Positions 29,061 to 40,345 of a stretch of DNA of 64,000 bases are shown here, one piece after another (positions within the stretch are counted from its first letter, which is position 1; each line of letters starts with the position of its first letter). Origin of the DNA: Malurus cyaneus samueli (lineage: Eukaryota; Chordata; Aves; Passeriformes; Maluridae). A program made the translations under genes and the position numbers. Location: contig CM019217.1 of NCBI GenBank assembly GCA_009741485.1, positions 35,770,317 through 35,834,316 on the forward strand, given 5' to 3'. The notes under the pieces are model-generated. The model had not been told where the DNA came from. It saw only the letters and a list, made by a program, of their open reading frames with translations, and did not search any database.

Positions 29061-31054
29061 CAGAGAGAGATGCATTTCAAACTTTAGGAGTTGGCAACAG
29101 CAACTGGTATCATATGCCAGGCTGACATGGGTGTTGAGCTCTTGACAGGAAGAAAGCGATGACTGGCAGGATGGAAAAGGGCAATGGAAGAATCCTTTAA
29201 ATGAAGATGAGTAGCTTAAGTTTGGTACTAGAGAAGAAGCTGCCAGAGGGAGAAAGTGCTATTGCCACAGTGGCCAAAGTGGCAGGCTGTACAGATACAC
29301 CCTTTACAGAAATACTTGAGAAAGTCATAAACCACATAGAACTGCATCAATAGGTGTTTCCATCTTTTTTTTTTTTAATTTCTGTGATAGAAATCTTTCT
29401 GACAGACAGTACATGTTAATTGTTCTGACATTATTTTGAGAACTATTTATTTTGCAATTGAAAAATATACATGCAGAGATCTAGTTTTGCCAGCACATGA
29501 GCTATAGGTTTCTTCTGCTACTTCTTTATAATTTTCCATTTCTTTATGGCTGTTGTAAGAACAGAAAGTCTGCATTTTTATAATGTTCATATGCAAAGGG
29601 TTTCACTACTTTTCTGGAAGTATGGAATATTTAGGAAAGAGGAAATAGGAAAGAACTGTGTACTTCCAAGAAGATTTATATTGTAAAATGAATACACTTA
29701 CAAATATTTCCTTTTCCACTTTACCTTGTTGCAAGTCCTATTCCCAGAAGGGTGGTAGAGCTTTTCTCTGAGTTGGCAAATGTTAGAATTGGCATTAATG
29801 CTGAATTGGGATTCAGATTTTCTAAGATTCAACCCTTTTGTCTGGATTCAGGGACTTGCTATGATATCATCAATCCATCACAAGTGGTCAGTGGTCTGAT
29901 GACGATTTTGGCTTTTAAGAGATCCTGCCATTTCATCTTCTTTTGAAAGCTTTGATAAAAGCACTATTGTGGATGTAATCTTGATCTAATATAATGCAGA
30001 AGAAGTAATGTAGAATCAGACATGCTCTGTGCAATTACACTGCCATGAAATCAGCAACACAAATATTGCACTGCTATGGTAGGAACTGAGAACTGAAAAT
30101 ACGAAGATAAAGCAAAAGTTGTTTTCTGCAGTCATCCTCTATTCTACTTCATTTTTCTATATTTAAATTCCAGAAAAAAATGGAACAGAAGGAATTAATT
30201 CATCCAAAAGTTGTGGGTGTTTCTACATCACTTCAACTAATATAGGTGGTATTTGACAGACAACTGAAAGAAAACAGTTAATCAGAATGTTGAAAGCATA
30301 TGATGGGGGGGACTACAAAGTCTAAATTTGTATCAGTCTCAAAACTGTGGCCACTGTTGGTGGTTCTCTAATGCTGAGGTGAAATATGTAAAAATACAGA
30401 GTCCCACTCAAACGCCCATCTTTCTGGATGTGCATATGGAAGTCATGTTCTGAATATGAGATGAATATGATAGAATCCAAGTATATGTCACTTTAAGTGG
30501 CTAAACTGAGTTATATTCTGAACTGCTGTTTGATGTCAGAATTATATTCCTGACAGTTTTTGTGTGTGTGTTATCACTGAAGACACTTGGCGCTTCCATA
30601 TTTAGTTTATAGTGTTTTAAGTATTCTGTATATTCAATTCCATTTATTTAAGTTATTAAGACAAACAAGCAAAACAAAACAAACCCCATATTTTTAATGT
30701 GTAATGAATTTCTCTCAAGCCATAAAAATGAAACATTTGAACAAAAAAGATTTGGATATCCATAATAATTTGTACATCCTGAAATAGCATAAATGGTAAA
30801 AAATTGAGTTCTGGTCTAGCAAAGCTGGTACAAGGGCGTCAATATTAACATCTTCGGTAAAGTTTTTTGATTGCTGTCTGTATTTATCAATGTTTTATTT
30901 GTGTCACTTCCTTGGTTTTCTTAAATGGCAATCACTCTTGAAAGGTTTGGCTTTCTGCATTATATTTCTTGTAACTTTCTCGAAGGTGAGGCTGACAGGC
31001 TGTGATGCAGTTAACAGAGTTCTGTGATGCATATTACAGAGTTCTTCGTTACAG

Positions 31055-31082
31055 CTGCCATAATATGACTGCCATAATATGG
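31055..31082. repeat. 14-bp tandem duplication
   Basis: CTGCCATAATATGA (31055-31068) is followed directly by CTGCCATAATATGG (31069-31082), two copies with one mismatch. It lies inside the otherwise unremarkable minus-strand open frame at 30904-31290. Confidence 0.9.
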
Positions 31083-32020
31083 CGACAGAGGGAAGGATTG
31101 AAACAAGATCTCTACCTAGTAAACTAGAAGCCACTATATTCTTCCATCTTTGTAGCTGGTACCTGGACAGGGGTGTGGTTCTAGAGCTGACCTTTTCTTC
31201 ATCTGTGCCTTTGCTCCACAAAATGCTAGGTAAGATGGAGCCATGAAGCCTGGAGGAAGCAGAGCTCACAGCTTGCTTTCTGGCTAGCACTCCTCCTCTT
31301 CCTGAGTTCCTCCATCAGCAGATTGCCCTGCTTTTCATGAACAGAAAGAATGAGCCCTAAGTTGTTAACAGCCTGTGATTATACCAACATATGTAACATA
31401 CCATATCAATATGGGAAATCAGCATTTTCAGCCCATGCTCTTTTCTTTCTGACAAGAATCTTAGTTTGAATGCATAGGGTAGAACCCCTTTCAACAACAA
31501 CAAATAATTTTAAAAAAATCTTTCAATAAAAAGTTACATTCCATTGCCATGGAAACACATAATAAACCTTACTAACTGGGTTCATACAGGAAATAATGCT
31601 GAGGAACACAGATCCAAAACCAAGTGTTCTTGCATACACTAATTCTTAGTAATAATACACCATTTATATTGCCATAAGTGAGGTGTTCTGAGAATACATG
31701 AGAAGTAAGTATGTAAAAAAAGAAAATCACAGTTATTTTCTCTAATTAGCTGATACAGTTGGAAAAAGGACACAAGCTTTCAGACACAGAGCTCCTTCAT
31801 CTGATTCCTCTATAAGATATGGTAGGAAAGTGTTTCCGTTTAAAAGATAGCACTTGACAGGGAAAGTGAATATATATGTTGATACATTTTAATTTTATAA
31901 AGAAGCACTGAAACAGCCAAAGCTTTTTTGAAATCAAGGGGGAAAAGAGCTCTATCTTGAAGCTGAAAAGACCCAGAAAATTGTGAACTAAGCTGGTTTT
32001 TTTGGTTTTGGTTTTTTTGG

Positions 32021-32035
32021 TTTTTTTTTTTTTTT
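32021..32035. repeat. Poly(T) tract within a T/G-rich patch
   Basis: A T15 run ends a T/G-rich patch that begins near 31995 (repeats of GGTTTT). It is low-complexity sequence that gives a lysine-rich open frame on the minus strand, which is not a gene. Confidence 0.85.
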
Positions 32036-34212
32036 GTCTAAAGTTCCGTAGGTTCTGTGTGTACACGGAGGGGTTGTAGCCCCACGGTAAATGTGTGATG
32101 TGCCTATGTTAGGCTCAATAATCCAGCTCTTCTGAGGCAACTCCTGTGATTCCAAACCTCTGAGCAACTTCAAAGAACTCCTGTTCTAAAAAGTATCAAA
32201 GACATCTTGGGGAAAAAAAAATATCCTCTGAATAGAGGACGGTACCTGTCCCATGGTCCTAAAGAAAAGTAACTGGCATTGTATGGAGTAGGCAATATTT
32301 AGGCCACAACAAGTACTCAGTTTAGCATTTGCAGTCCCATGACATACCAAGGCCCTTGTACTATTAGAAAAAGAAAGGGAGAATTCCCTCAGCCAGATAA
32401 AAAGCAGTGCTTGTTTCTGGTGCTGAACATCCACACTGCTATTCAGGAAACAAGAAAACTTTTTCCCTACAACCTAGAAAACACAAAACTTCAACATAAA
32501 AGTATATTTACACTTTCAAACAAGTATTAGCAAAACAAAATTAAAAAAAAAAACAAAAACAAAACCACATCATTTTTAGGGTTTTATATTGTGGAAGAGA
32601 TATGCACAAGCCCTTTACAAGCAGAATAATCCCAAGAATAGTTTAACAAGCAGATTATGTGTAAAAGTCTAAATACAATAGACGTTGTAACAGCACTCAC
32701 TTGGAGCAATCTGCCCATCTCCCTCATGACTTTAATGTTTTCTGTATATCAATAAAACCAATAAGCCACTGTACTCTGTGCTTTCCTTTCTGTAAGACAA
32801 GGCACCAGCATGAGTCTGTAATATATGTATGTGTTTTTTATAAACAACACATACATTAGTGAAGATATTTCAGGATCTTGTGGTGCAGCCTTTGAGCTAG
32901 GGCAAAATTATCTGACTTCAAATTTTAATTTGTAGGAAAGTCCTGTAAACACCTTCAGCTACTATTTATTTTTAGGCTGCTACAATTATGCCATATATGA
33001 TTTGATTATTAGGGTTAGCAGGACCATGGCTAATGGAATCAGTATCACGGCTTCAGCAAGCTTTGTGAATTCTCCCTGCCATTTTTCTGCATAACTACAC
33101 TTGTGTCACTCACACAGCACAGGGGTACTCTAACAATTAATTGTAAATCAGAGGGAAACTTTTAATGGACCTCTTCTTGAGATCTCATGTTAAAAAAAGA
33201 AAAGTTCCCATGAGTGAAGTATAAGTTAGCTTTTCCAAGGGGAAAAAAAGGAATGAATTACATTTTTCTTCTTGTCCTTTAAATGAATAGCATAGTTTGG
33301 GTGAAATTATCAGGCAATTGCATGCCTTTTATGCAGATAATGCTATTTGATGAAAGCGGTGTTTTGATCTGCTGAGGATAATACAGATCCAGGGTTGGAT
33401 TCATTGGTAAGAGTAAAGCTGTCTTCTGTGATAACTTCATCTCAGCATGAGGTCAGACGGAGAAAACTGGGATGGGGGATTAAAAAATGACACAGTCGGA
33501 GCAGTATTCAGTTCCCTGCTGTGCTCCTGGCTGCACACTATAGCTTATGTTTCTGATCTGTTATGGTATTGTCTGCTTTTCTCTCCCAGAGCAGAAAGAG
33601 ATTGCTTAAAACTTTTCTTTTTTCAGCTAGATGGATTAGTTCAGTGCAGCATTTTTAATTAAAGAAACTGTATCTTTTTCAATGTAATTTAAGGCTGTAC
33701 AAGGAAAGCCATCAGCATTCATAACTTAGCACTATTACCTGTAACAAAGCCTAGACATTCATTTACGTTCAGAAGAAGAAATCACTATGAAGGTTTTTGA
33801 GGGTTAAAATTTGATAATTGGCCCCATGACTGAAAGAATCACAGTCAACCATTGTCTCCTAAGAGTTTTCTGTGAAGGAACTTCAGACAGTTTTGCTGTT
33901 AGTTTATCTGGGCTTTCTTAATTAAATCTTTGTGACATCAGAATTGTGATTTTAAAATATTCTGATGTGTGGAAATAAATCTGAGCATGTTTTTTTCGCA
34001 ACAAAAAAACAGAAATACTCTCTAATTTAAAAATCGCATCTACAGAAAATTACTCTCTAACATCAATAAAATCTGTTTTAGAACATTTCCATTCAACAGA
34101 TTTTCTAAATATGTAACTTGTACTTTATTAATTAGTAATACTATGCAAATAATTGACACATATTTATGATACCTAAAATGGTCAGTGCGTATGCATGGCT
34201 ATAAATGTAGAT

Positions 34213-34312
34213 GTGTGTTTATGCATATATGTGTGCATATTTATGTCTGTATTCATATAGACACATATATTCATATGTAGATAGATATACATACACACAT
34301 ATATATTTCAGC
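34213..34312. repeat. Degenerate TA/TG/CA simple-repeat patch
   Basis: About 100 bp built from short TG, TA and CA words (TATGTGTGCATA, GACACATATATTC, ACACACATATATAT). It looks like an old, interrupted dinucleotide microsatellite. Confidence 0.7.
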
Positions 34313-35279
34313 TCAGAGAGCTGGATTTACAGCACAATTTAAACAAGGTTAATAGCTAAAACCTTCAAATGTTTCAAATAAGGCCCATATGGTGATCACT
34401 TTACAAAGCATACAGGGACTGTGCTTAGGTTGCAACATACACATTTCCAACTAAATTCCATGCCAGATCAATTAGAAACAGTTCTCCTGAGCAGACAGGA
34501 ACAAACACAGATTGTTACCACTCCACTGCTTAAACTCTTGTCTTCCAGGAACGAAAGCAATAATCTTGAATACAACATATTTTACAATTAACGGCCTAAG
34601 TTTTTTTTTTTTTAACCTGTAGTATTTTAATAAAATCTCTGTTTAGGCACATCAGAGCAATTAGCATCCAAATTATCAGAATAAAATAGCAGATTGCTAT
34701 TGAAGCTTTCGGTTAGAGAGATATTTTTCCCAGATTGCATTTGTTAGTGATGTCTTCTGCTAGAAGAAATACATGGCTCAGGAGAAGGAAAAAAGGACAA
34801 AACAAGACAACAGAAAACCACTTTTGGTTTCTTTTTTCCTCATGCAATGTGCTTATCTTTTCTTTAAATCATCTTTTTTGTACATTTCCTAAATTGGAAC
34901 AATTAGCTGGTAGAATTTCTTAATGATTTAAAAAAAATAGTATGTCTTTTTAGCTAGAAGGCTATAAAGGAAATGCTAATTATGATTATGAAGCTTAGTT
35001 AAAACAAGGCCTCTTTCTTCTTGTAAAAATCATAAATTCTGAATAAAGGTGACTCAATTATGTAAACTTCTGTATGTACATATAAGGTCTGTATATTGAC
35101 TTCTGAATTGCTATAAATATTTTGCATTCCTTCTTTTAAAGGAAAATATGGATAGTTAGCCCCAGCTGTAGTTGCTGGGAAGGTGTTATACCCGCAAACA
35201 CAGATCTTGTATTTTTCATGGCCTTGTGTAATAACTCACACAACGCTTGCAATAACGGCACTTTTTGATGGCTCCTGCT

Positions 35280-35705
35280 TATGAATACAGGGTGATTAAA
35301 ATGATTATGTGCTTGGGTTTAAGGCCATAAGTTTAGCTCCGGCACTAGTTCCTAATGCAGTGTTAACACAATATGAAAGGCATTTTTGTATTCCAAATCG
35401 TATGCAAACTCTTTCAGGTTCTTTCCTAAGGACCCAATGAAGAGGGTCAGCAGTTTTGTGCAGCTGAAGTGCATCATTTTCACCAGAGGTCAGCTTCCCA
35501 TATAGCTTTGTTTTATGCAGTGGAACACAAACTAATGTAGTGGAAAAGCATGACCCCCATTTAAAGGTTGATTTGTATGATAATCAGTACATTTAGTGGC
35601 TTCAAAATGAACGTGTGTAAGGCCCTATCTTGCTTTAATTAAGGTAATTAAGACATATTTCCCTCTGCAGACAGCTATTTAATTTTATGGCTTTGTCAGT
35701 GATCA
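35280..35705. promoter_or_regulatory. Possible conserved noncoding block upstream of CpG island 1
   Basis: This block has no simple repeat or interspersed repeat. It carries paired homeodomain-type words (TTTAATTAAGGTAATTAAGA near 35635), octamer-like TATGCAAA at 35401, and balanced composition right up to the GC-rich boundary. That texture is often seen in conserved cis-regulatory DNA beside developmental genes. Conservation itself cannot be seen from one sequence, so this is inference. Confidence 0.3.
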
Positions 35706-35744
35706 GATTAGAATATTTGTTTTACAATTTTACCACAACTCCAT

Positions 35745-36225
35745 AGTCGGGGAAGAAGTGCCCCTCGCTCCGCTGCCCGCGGTGAGACGGGCGAGCCAGC
35801 GTGGTCTTTGCCGCGGAGAGAGCGAGCCCCGCGCAGCTCCGCGTGTCCGCAGCCCCTCCAGGCCGTCCCTCTGCGCCCCCGCGCACTGCAGCTCCCCCCT
35901 GACGCTGGGGCAGGGGACGCGGCCGGCCCCTTTCTTCCCCAAGTTTCTCCGTTGCCAGAGGAGCGGTGCGGTTCTCTCCGGGGCTTAGGGCAGAGCGTGG
36001 GCACGGCCGGCTCGTCACCTTCTGACCCGATCCCACAGCGGTGCGCGCTCGGCGCGGCGCGGGGGCTGCGCGGGCTCCGCCGTCCCGCCCGGGCAGCCGG
36101 GGAGGGAAGCGAGGCGGCTCCGCCGACAGCTCCGAAGCGGCTGCTCGAGTGGTTGCGAACTCGGTCCCTTCGCGGGGCTTGCACAGGAGCGGGAGCCCCG
36201 GAGATGACCGCGCGGAGAACTAATG
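35745..36225. promoter_or_regulatory. CpG island 1
   Basis: About 480 bp of GC-rich, CpG-dense sequence with abrupt edges in AT-rich DNA. Unmethylated CpG islands mark most vertebrate promoters, so this is a probable transcription start region. A donor-like GCG/GTGAGA lies on + at 35782. Open frames on both strands (up to 181 codons on -) result from the scarcity of stops in GC-rich DNA and show no known domain. The right edge runs into AT-rich sequence with a T15 run (36280-36294) followed by AATTAGGGCTGTAATTATG. Strand of transcription is not determinable. Confidence 0.75.
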
Positions 36226-36769
36226 GGAATAGTTGTTGCCATGTTATGACCAACCAGCAAGACTAGTCGAAAGGAGGGATTTTTTTTTTTTTTTAATTAG
36301 GGCTGTAATTATGAAGTATTCTGACGCAGGGTAACGCTGCTAGTTGTTTCCATTAGGAAGAGGCAACCCCTATTTAGCTTCATTTAAGCGTATCTTGACT
36401 CTTACCCCGAAGTAAAATGGATGGTTAGAAACAGTTTCCTCCTCCATGAGCTGCAGATCCAGGACCGTTGACAGTACAGAGATTTTGAGATACATTATTT
36501 TCAGACGTGTGAGTATCCTGAAAAGCGTGGAGTCCTGGGACCACAAAGAGCCTGTAAGCTTGGCAAAGCCCGAGTTACCGTTCAAGTACGGAAGGACACG
36601 TTAAGAACAGTTTAAGAAGTTTGCAAAGAACGTGACAGTGTCTCAAATGTGTCTTTTGGAGTTACTGGTAGATTAGTGCAGGAGCCGGCGTGTCTTACAT
36701 CAGAGGGGGTCCTGCTCTTTTCTCTCAGTAACATCTACGGTCCAAAAAGATTTACTGATAGTCCCATCT

Positions 36770-36770
<1 letters not shown>

Positions 36771-36800
<30 letters not shown>
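36771..36800. repeat. Poly(A) tract, A30
   Basis: Thirty consecutive A between GTCCCATCTC and TCTCTAAG, only about 550 bp right of CpG island 1. It could be the tail of a small retroposon, but no body or target-site duplication was recognised. Confidence 0.9.
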
Positions 36801-36803
<3 letters not shown>

Positions 36804-38016
36804 CTAAGTAGGATAAGGAATGCACACCCTTTTGTTCTTTCTCTACTAAATAGTGAGCTTATTGGAAATCCAAAAGAATGAGGAATGGCTGCAGTGTGAT
36901 TTTAGAGAATTTAGTCACATTTAATAGTTGACATTAGGAAGATAGTTTCCTACAAAGCTCCAACTCAAATGTGCCTGCACACTTTCAAATTAATTTAAAC
37001 TGTGAAGACTGAAATTTAATTAAGTTTTGGTAAGCCTGGTGTAGTGCTGCTTCAGTGATGTCCAAGTTAAGAGCACTAAAATAACTTACTCTGAACTTCA
37101 AATATGTATCAGTAAGCAGTTGATGTGGGTTTTGCACAGGGAAAGCATGATGTTATCTTTCTGTTTATAATAAAGTCGCATCTTAACTCAGTGTATTTGA
37201 AGTAAAACGTTTGAGTTAGTACTAGATGAATGGCTCTAGCAAAGGTTGCAATCATTGTAGGAAGTGGAAAAAATACAGTGTTTTAAATTTGCATTTGTAG
37301 AACATAACTTTAAATATTGTATTAGAGGACTGTAAGCCAAAAGGAAAAAAATTGTAAATAAAACCCCGAGTCTACGAGATTTGCTTTTAGTTTAGCAGAA
37401 ATGCTATTTTGTACAATATGCAACAATTACAGCATTTGGTGTAAGCCCAGAGTCAAGATAATTCAAGTGTTCCTAGCTATATGCGTTTTGTAACAATTAA
37501 TTTTGTGCAATTCACATTTTCACACTTCGAGTGCTTTCTTGTAAGGACTAAACCCTTTGTAGGATATTTTATTTGAAAGACAAGGTCATGATGATTCCAG
37601 TTCTACATGTATTGTCTGTGCACTTACCTGCACAGAAGTCTCTAGAGAGGTCTCTGTGGCTCCTACTTTTTCAAATGAAATTATACCCCTTCAGAGGTGT
37701 CTGTACGGAGTATTCATTTTAATCCCATCGGTTTAGTTGCTGTATCTTTAAAATACTTTTGCAAACCTATATTTAGTTACTCTTAATACAACTTCCCTGG
37801 GCATGAAGACAAATCACTGCCACTATGAAATACCTTTTTTTTTTCTTTCTGTATGCTCAATATTAAGAATTACACATTGATTGTACGCTTAAAAAGGCTT
37901 GAAACATTTGTGATTTTATATTGTGCTTGCTGCATAACGGTGCTGTGTGATGCTGTCTCCGTGTGTGTGGTACCTGCTGTAATTCTCACATGCTGACCTC
38001 AGCGCTGTCGAATCGG

Positions 38017-38024
38017 TTTATATA
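38017..38024 (+). promoter_or_regulatory. TATA-like element
   Basis: TTTATATA followed by CCCAGGCACC, just upstream of the second CpG island. If used, transcription would start about 30 nt downstream, near 38047. The match is short and could be chance in AT-rich DNA, but here the surrounding bases are unusually GC-rich. Confidence 0.3.
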
Positions 38025-38450
38025 CCCAGGCACCTTGCCTCTCGGGTCGAGCCCAGCAAAGCACAAATGCAAAGAAAAACACAGGGGTAAAATACGGGCA
38101 TGTGAGAGAAAACGGCTGGACTGATCATGGACAGCCCCCTCGCAATGCCTGTTAGTAACATCTGCGGTAACGTGCCCGTGATTAGGAGGTATTTCCAGTT
38201 CTTTCAGGACAGAAGGATATAGGGATTTTCCTTGGAGCGTTTAAGTTAATACAGTCGTGCATCTTTCATTACAGAGTCAGAGATGTGGTGGATAAAGTTT
38301 GGAAAATCAAAGTACTGCAGCGGGTAGCCAGCTAAACGTTCAAAGCTGCTCATCTGTCTAACTTCTCCGAGGGTTTCGCATCTCGTGTGTGAAACGCCTT
38401 TGAGTTTAAAAGGGAAGGATAAAGGAGTAAAAAGAGAGCGGTCCTAGATA

Positions 38451-38466
38451 GGTAGGTAGGTAGGTA
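38451..38466. repeat. GGTA microsatellite
   Basis: Four perfect copies of GGTA preceded by a degenerate unit (TAGATA). It is a short tetranucleotide repeat at the left shore of the large CpG island and may be polymorphic. Confidence 0.9.
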
Positions 38467-38599
38467 ACATCTCAGTGTGTGAAAAGTTACAGCTACTCCT
38501 TTGAGCCGAGAGGTTGCTGAGGAGTCGGGGAGAAAAATAAGCAGAAGCGCCTTTGTAGGCGACGGGGAAATGGCTTTAAAAGCAGATGTTTAAGCTGTA

Positions 38600-40345
38600 A
38601 TCAGGTCACTCGGAACCCGGATCCTGCCCAACTCCGAAAATTGCCGGGGTGCGGCGGCAAGGCCGGGTGAGGGGGCTGTGGGTGCCCGTGCGAGGGGCGG
38701 GCTGGCGGGTCGGGGAGCCCCGCCGGCACCCTCCGGCCTTGCCGGGCGGCCCCGCCGCCCGCCGCGCCCGGGCTGCCGGCAGCGCCGAGGAACCTCGGCG
38801 GGCGGGCTGCCCGCAGCGCCGGCACTGCTTGGCGAGGAGCCGCTGATTATTTCCCCAAATTCTTTCCCTCGCCTCATAAAAATAAATAGATCCCGTGGAA
38901 AACAAAATGCAGCGGAGGGCTGCTGCCTGCCCCGCCGGGTGTAGGGAACGCGCAGCGGAGCCGTGTAAGTTCATTAGTGTTTGCAATCAGGAGCACGCAG
39001 ACACCCTCATCAGGGCAGACAGCGGCCAAGAGCCATTCATCAGCCTGAAGTGCCGCTCGCGGATGACCCCTAAATCACCGCCGGCGTCGTGGATGCGCTG
39101 ATTAGACTCAGCGTGGGAGCCGCGCCACGGCACTCCACACGAGCCGCGGGGACGCGGGGGGCAGCAGGCCGAGGGTCCGCAGCCCCGTGGGTCGGGTCCC
39201 GGCCTGGGACGGCGCGGAAAAACACCGGGGCCCACGGCCGGGTCCCCCACGCTACGGCGAAAGTAGGTGCTGGCGGCCGCGGCTCCTCCCCGCGCTCCTC
39301 CCCCGCCCGGCACGTCGCTGGGCGCGTACCTTCGCCCTCCCCTCCCGCAAAAGAGGGGCCAAACTCCCTACCCGCCCGGCGGGGGAGGGGGCGGGGAAAG
39401 TGAGCTCCGCGGGGCGCGTAAGCTCCCGCGGCGCAGGGCGCGGGCAGCAACTCGTGGCCCTCCCCCCGCCCGGCCCCCGGCCCCCTCGCTCTCGCCCGCC
39501 CTCCGCTCCCGCCCGCCCGGCCTGACAAAGTGCCGGCGTGCGCCGTTCTCCCCCGCGCTGCTGCCGGGGCGCGGAGGAGGTGAGGCTCGCGGCGCGCCCG
39601 CGCAAGTGGCGCTCCGCGCCCGCCGCTGTCCGGCCGCAGCGGGAAACGGGGGCGGCTGCCCTCCGCCCGGACGAGGGCGAGCGAGCGGGCTGGGGGCCGG
39701 TGCAGGTTTCTGCGGCCCTCCGTCCCCTCTTCCACCGCCCCCACGGTGGCACCGTTGGCGGCGAGAACTCCGCGGCTGCGGCCGGAGCGCGGCCCCAGGT
39801 AGGGCTACGTGGGCGCGGGGGAGCTGGAGGAAGGGGCCGGGGACGCAACTTAATGTGGGTACTCCGCGGTGCCAGGCGGAAAACTGAGCTGGAGGGGGAG
39901 GGGACTGGGTCTGCCGGCAGCGCTGCGCGGCCTCGGCGGCCCCTCGGCTGTGCCCCACGCTGCGAAGGGGAGCGAGGTCTGGGGCTGCTCGTGTGCGCGC
40001 TCCCGGGGGGGCTGAGCGCGCTCCCGGCGGCGCGGGGCGGCGGGGAGACTGGGCAGCCCAGCAGTTTCGGTGCTTTCCCAAGTCGGCATCCTCACTTTGG
40101 GAAGATAAAAGGAAGTGTCCGTGCTCCTGTCCGGTGAGCATAGCGGCGCGGCGAAAGTTCGTGGGGGCAAGTTTGCGGTGGGTTTGGAACTTGGTGTCCG
40201 CTACTTCGGGTGTGCGGGCACGGGACGCTGCCGCGGGTCCGGCGTGCTCGGGCAGCGCGTTTGTCATCGGCGGCGGGCGGTGACACACTGCCGGGTGGTC
40301 TATGCTCCGGAGCTGCTAGCGGCGCTCTACCTGCCCTGCTGCCGA
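38600..40345 (+). promoter_or_regulatory. CpG island 2, probable promoter and first exon
   Basis: About 1.7 kb of very GC-rich, CpG-dense DNA with GC boxes (GGGGCGG at 38694, GGGGCGGGG at 39387) and no TATA in its core. It is the strongest promoter candidate in the window. Good splice donors on + occur at 39580 (GAG/GTGAGG), 39799 (CAG/GTAGGG) and 40134 (CCG/GTGAGC), suggesting one or more first exons transcribed rightwards. Several open frames cross the island on both strands (up to 306 codons on -), but they overlap in five or six frames, are rich in A, G, P and R, and show no known domain. The first exon is therefore probably 5'UTR or encodes only a short N-terminus. An antisense or bidirectional start is possible. 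Confidence 0.8.

Larger units (their letters stand above)
28313..35744. other. AT-rich noncoding region left of the CpG islands
   Basis: No gene is supported. A 128-codon minus-strand open frame (30904-31290) has no known domain. The stretch contains an A30 tract (29030-29059), a 14-bp tandem duplication (31055-31082), a T15 run, and a TA/TG/CA-rich patch around 34213-34312. From about 33.3 kb rightward, and most clearly at 35280-35705, the sequence is low in repeats and rich in homeodomain-like TAAT/ATTA words, which may indicate conserved noncoding DNA near the promoters. Confidence 0.6.
36226..38599. other. AT-rich spacer between two CpG islands
   Basis: About 2.4 kb of non-island DNA between the islands. 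It contains an A30 tract, a GGTA microsatellite, a TATA-like site and a 31-codon open frame (38127-38222, + strand) that begins MDSPLAMPVSNICGNVPV. That small frame is unrecognised and has no supporting evidence beyond its position about 100 nt downstream of the TATA-like site. CpG density rises again from about 38.0 kb, so this part probably belongs to the shore of the second island. Confidence 0.6.

Noticed and set aside
35708..36253. 181-codon minus-strand and 152-codon plus-strand frames in CpG island 1
   Set aside because: They overlap each other in GC-rich DNA, show no domain, and run beyond the island only by chance.
39267..40137. Two roughly 200-codon plus-strand frames in the large island as first coding exon
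   Set aside because: No recognisable protein, and composition is explained by GC content. The donors there support an exon but not a coding frame.
39368..40288. 306-codon open frame on the minus strand across the large CpG island
   Set aside because: Many frames on both strands are open here at once. The translation is dominated by A, G, P and R and has no domain. Low stop frequency in GC-rich DNA explains it.
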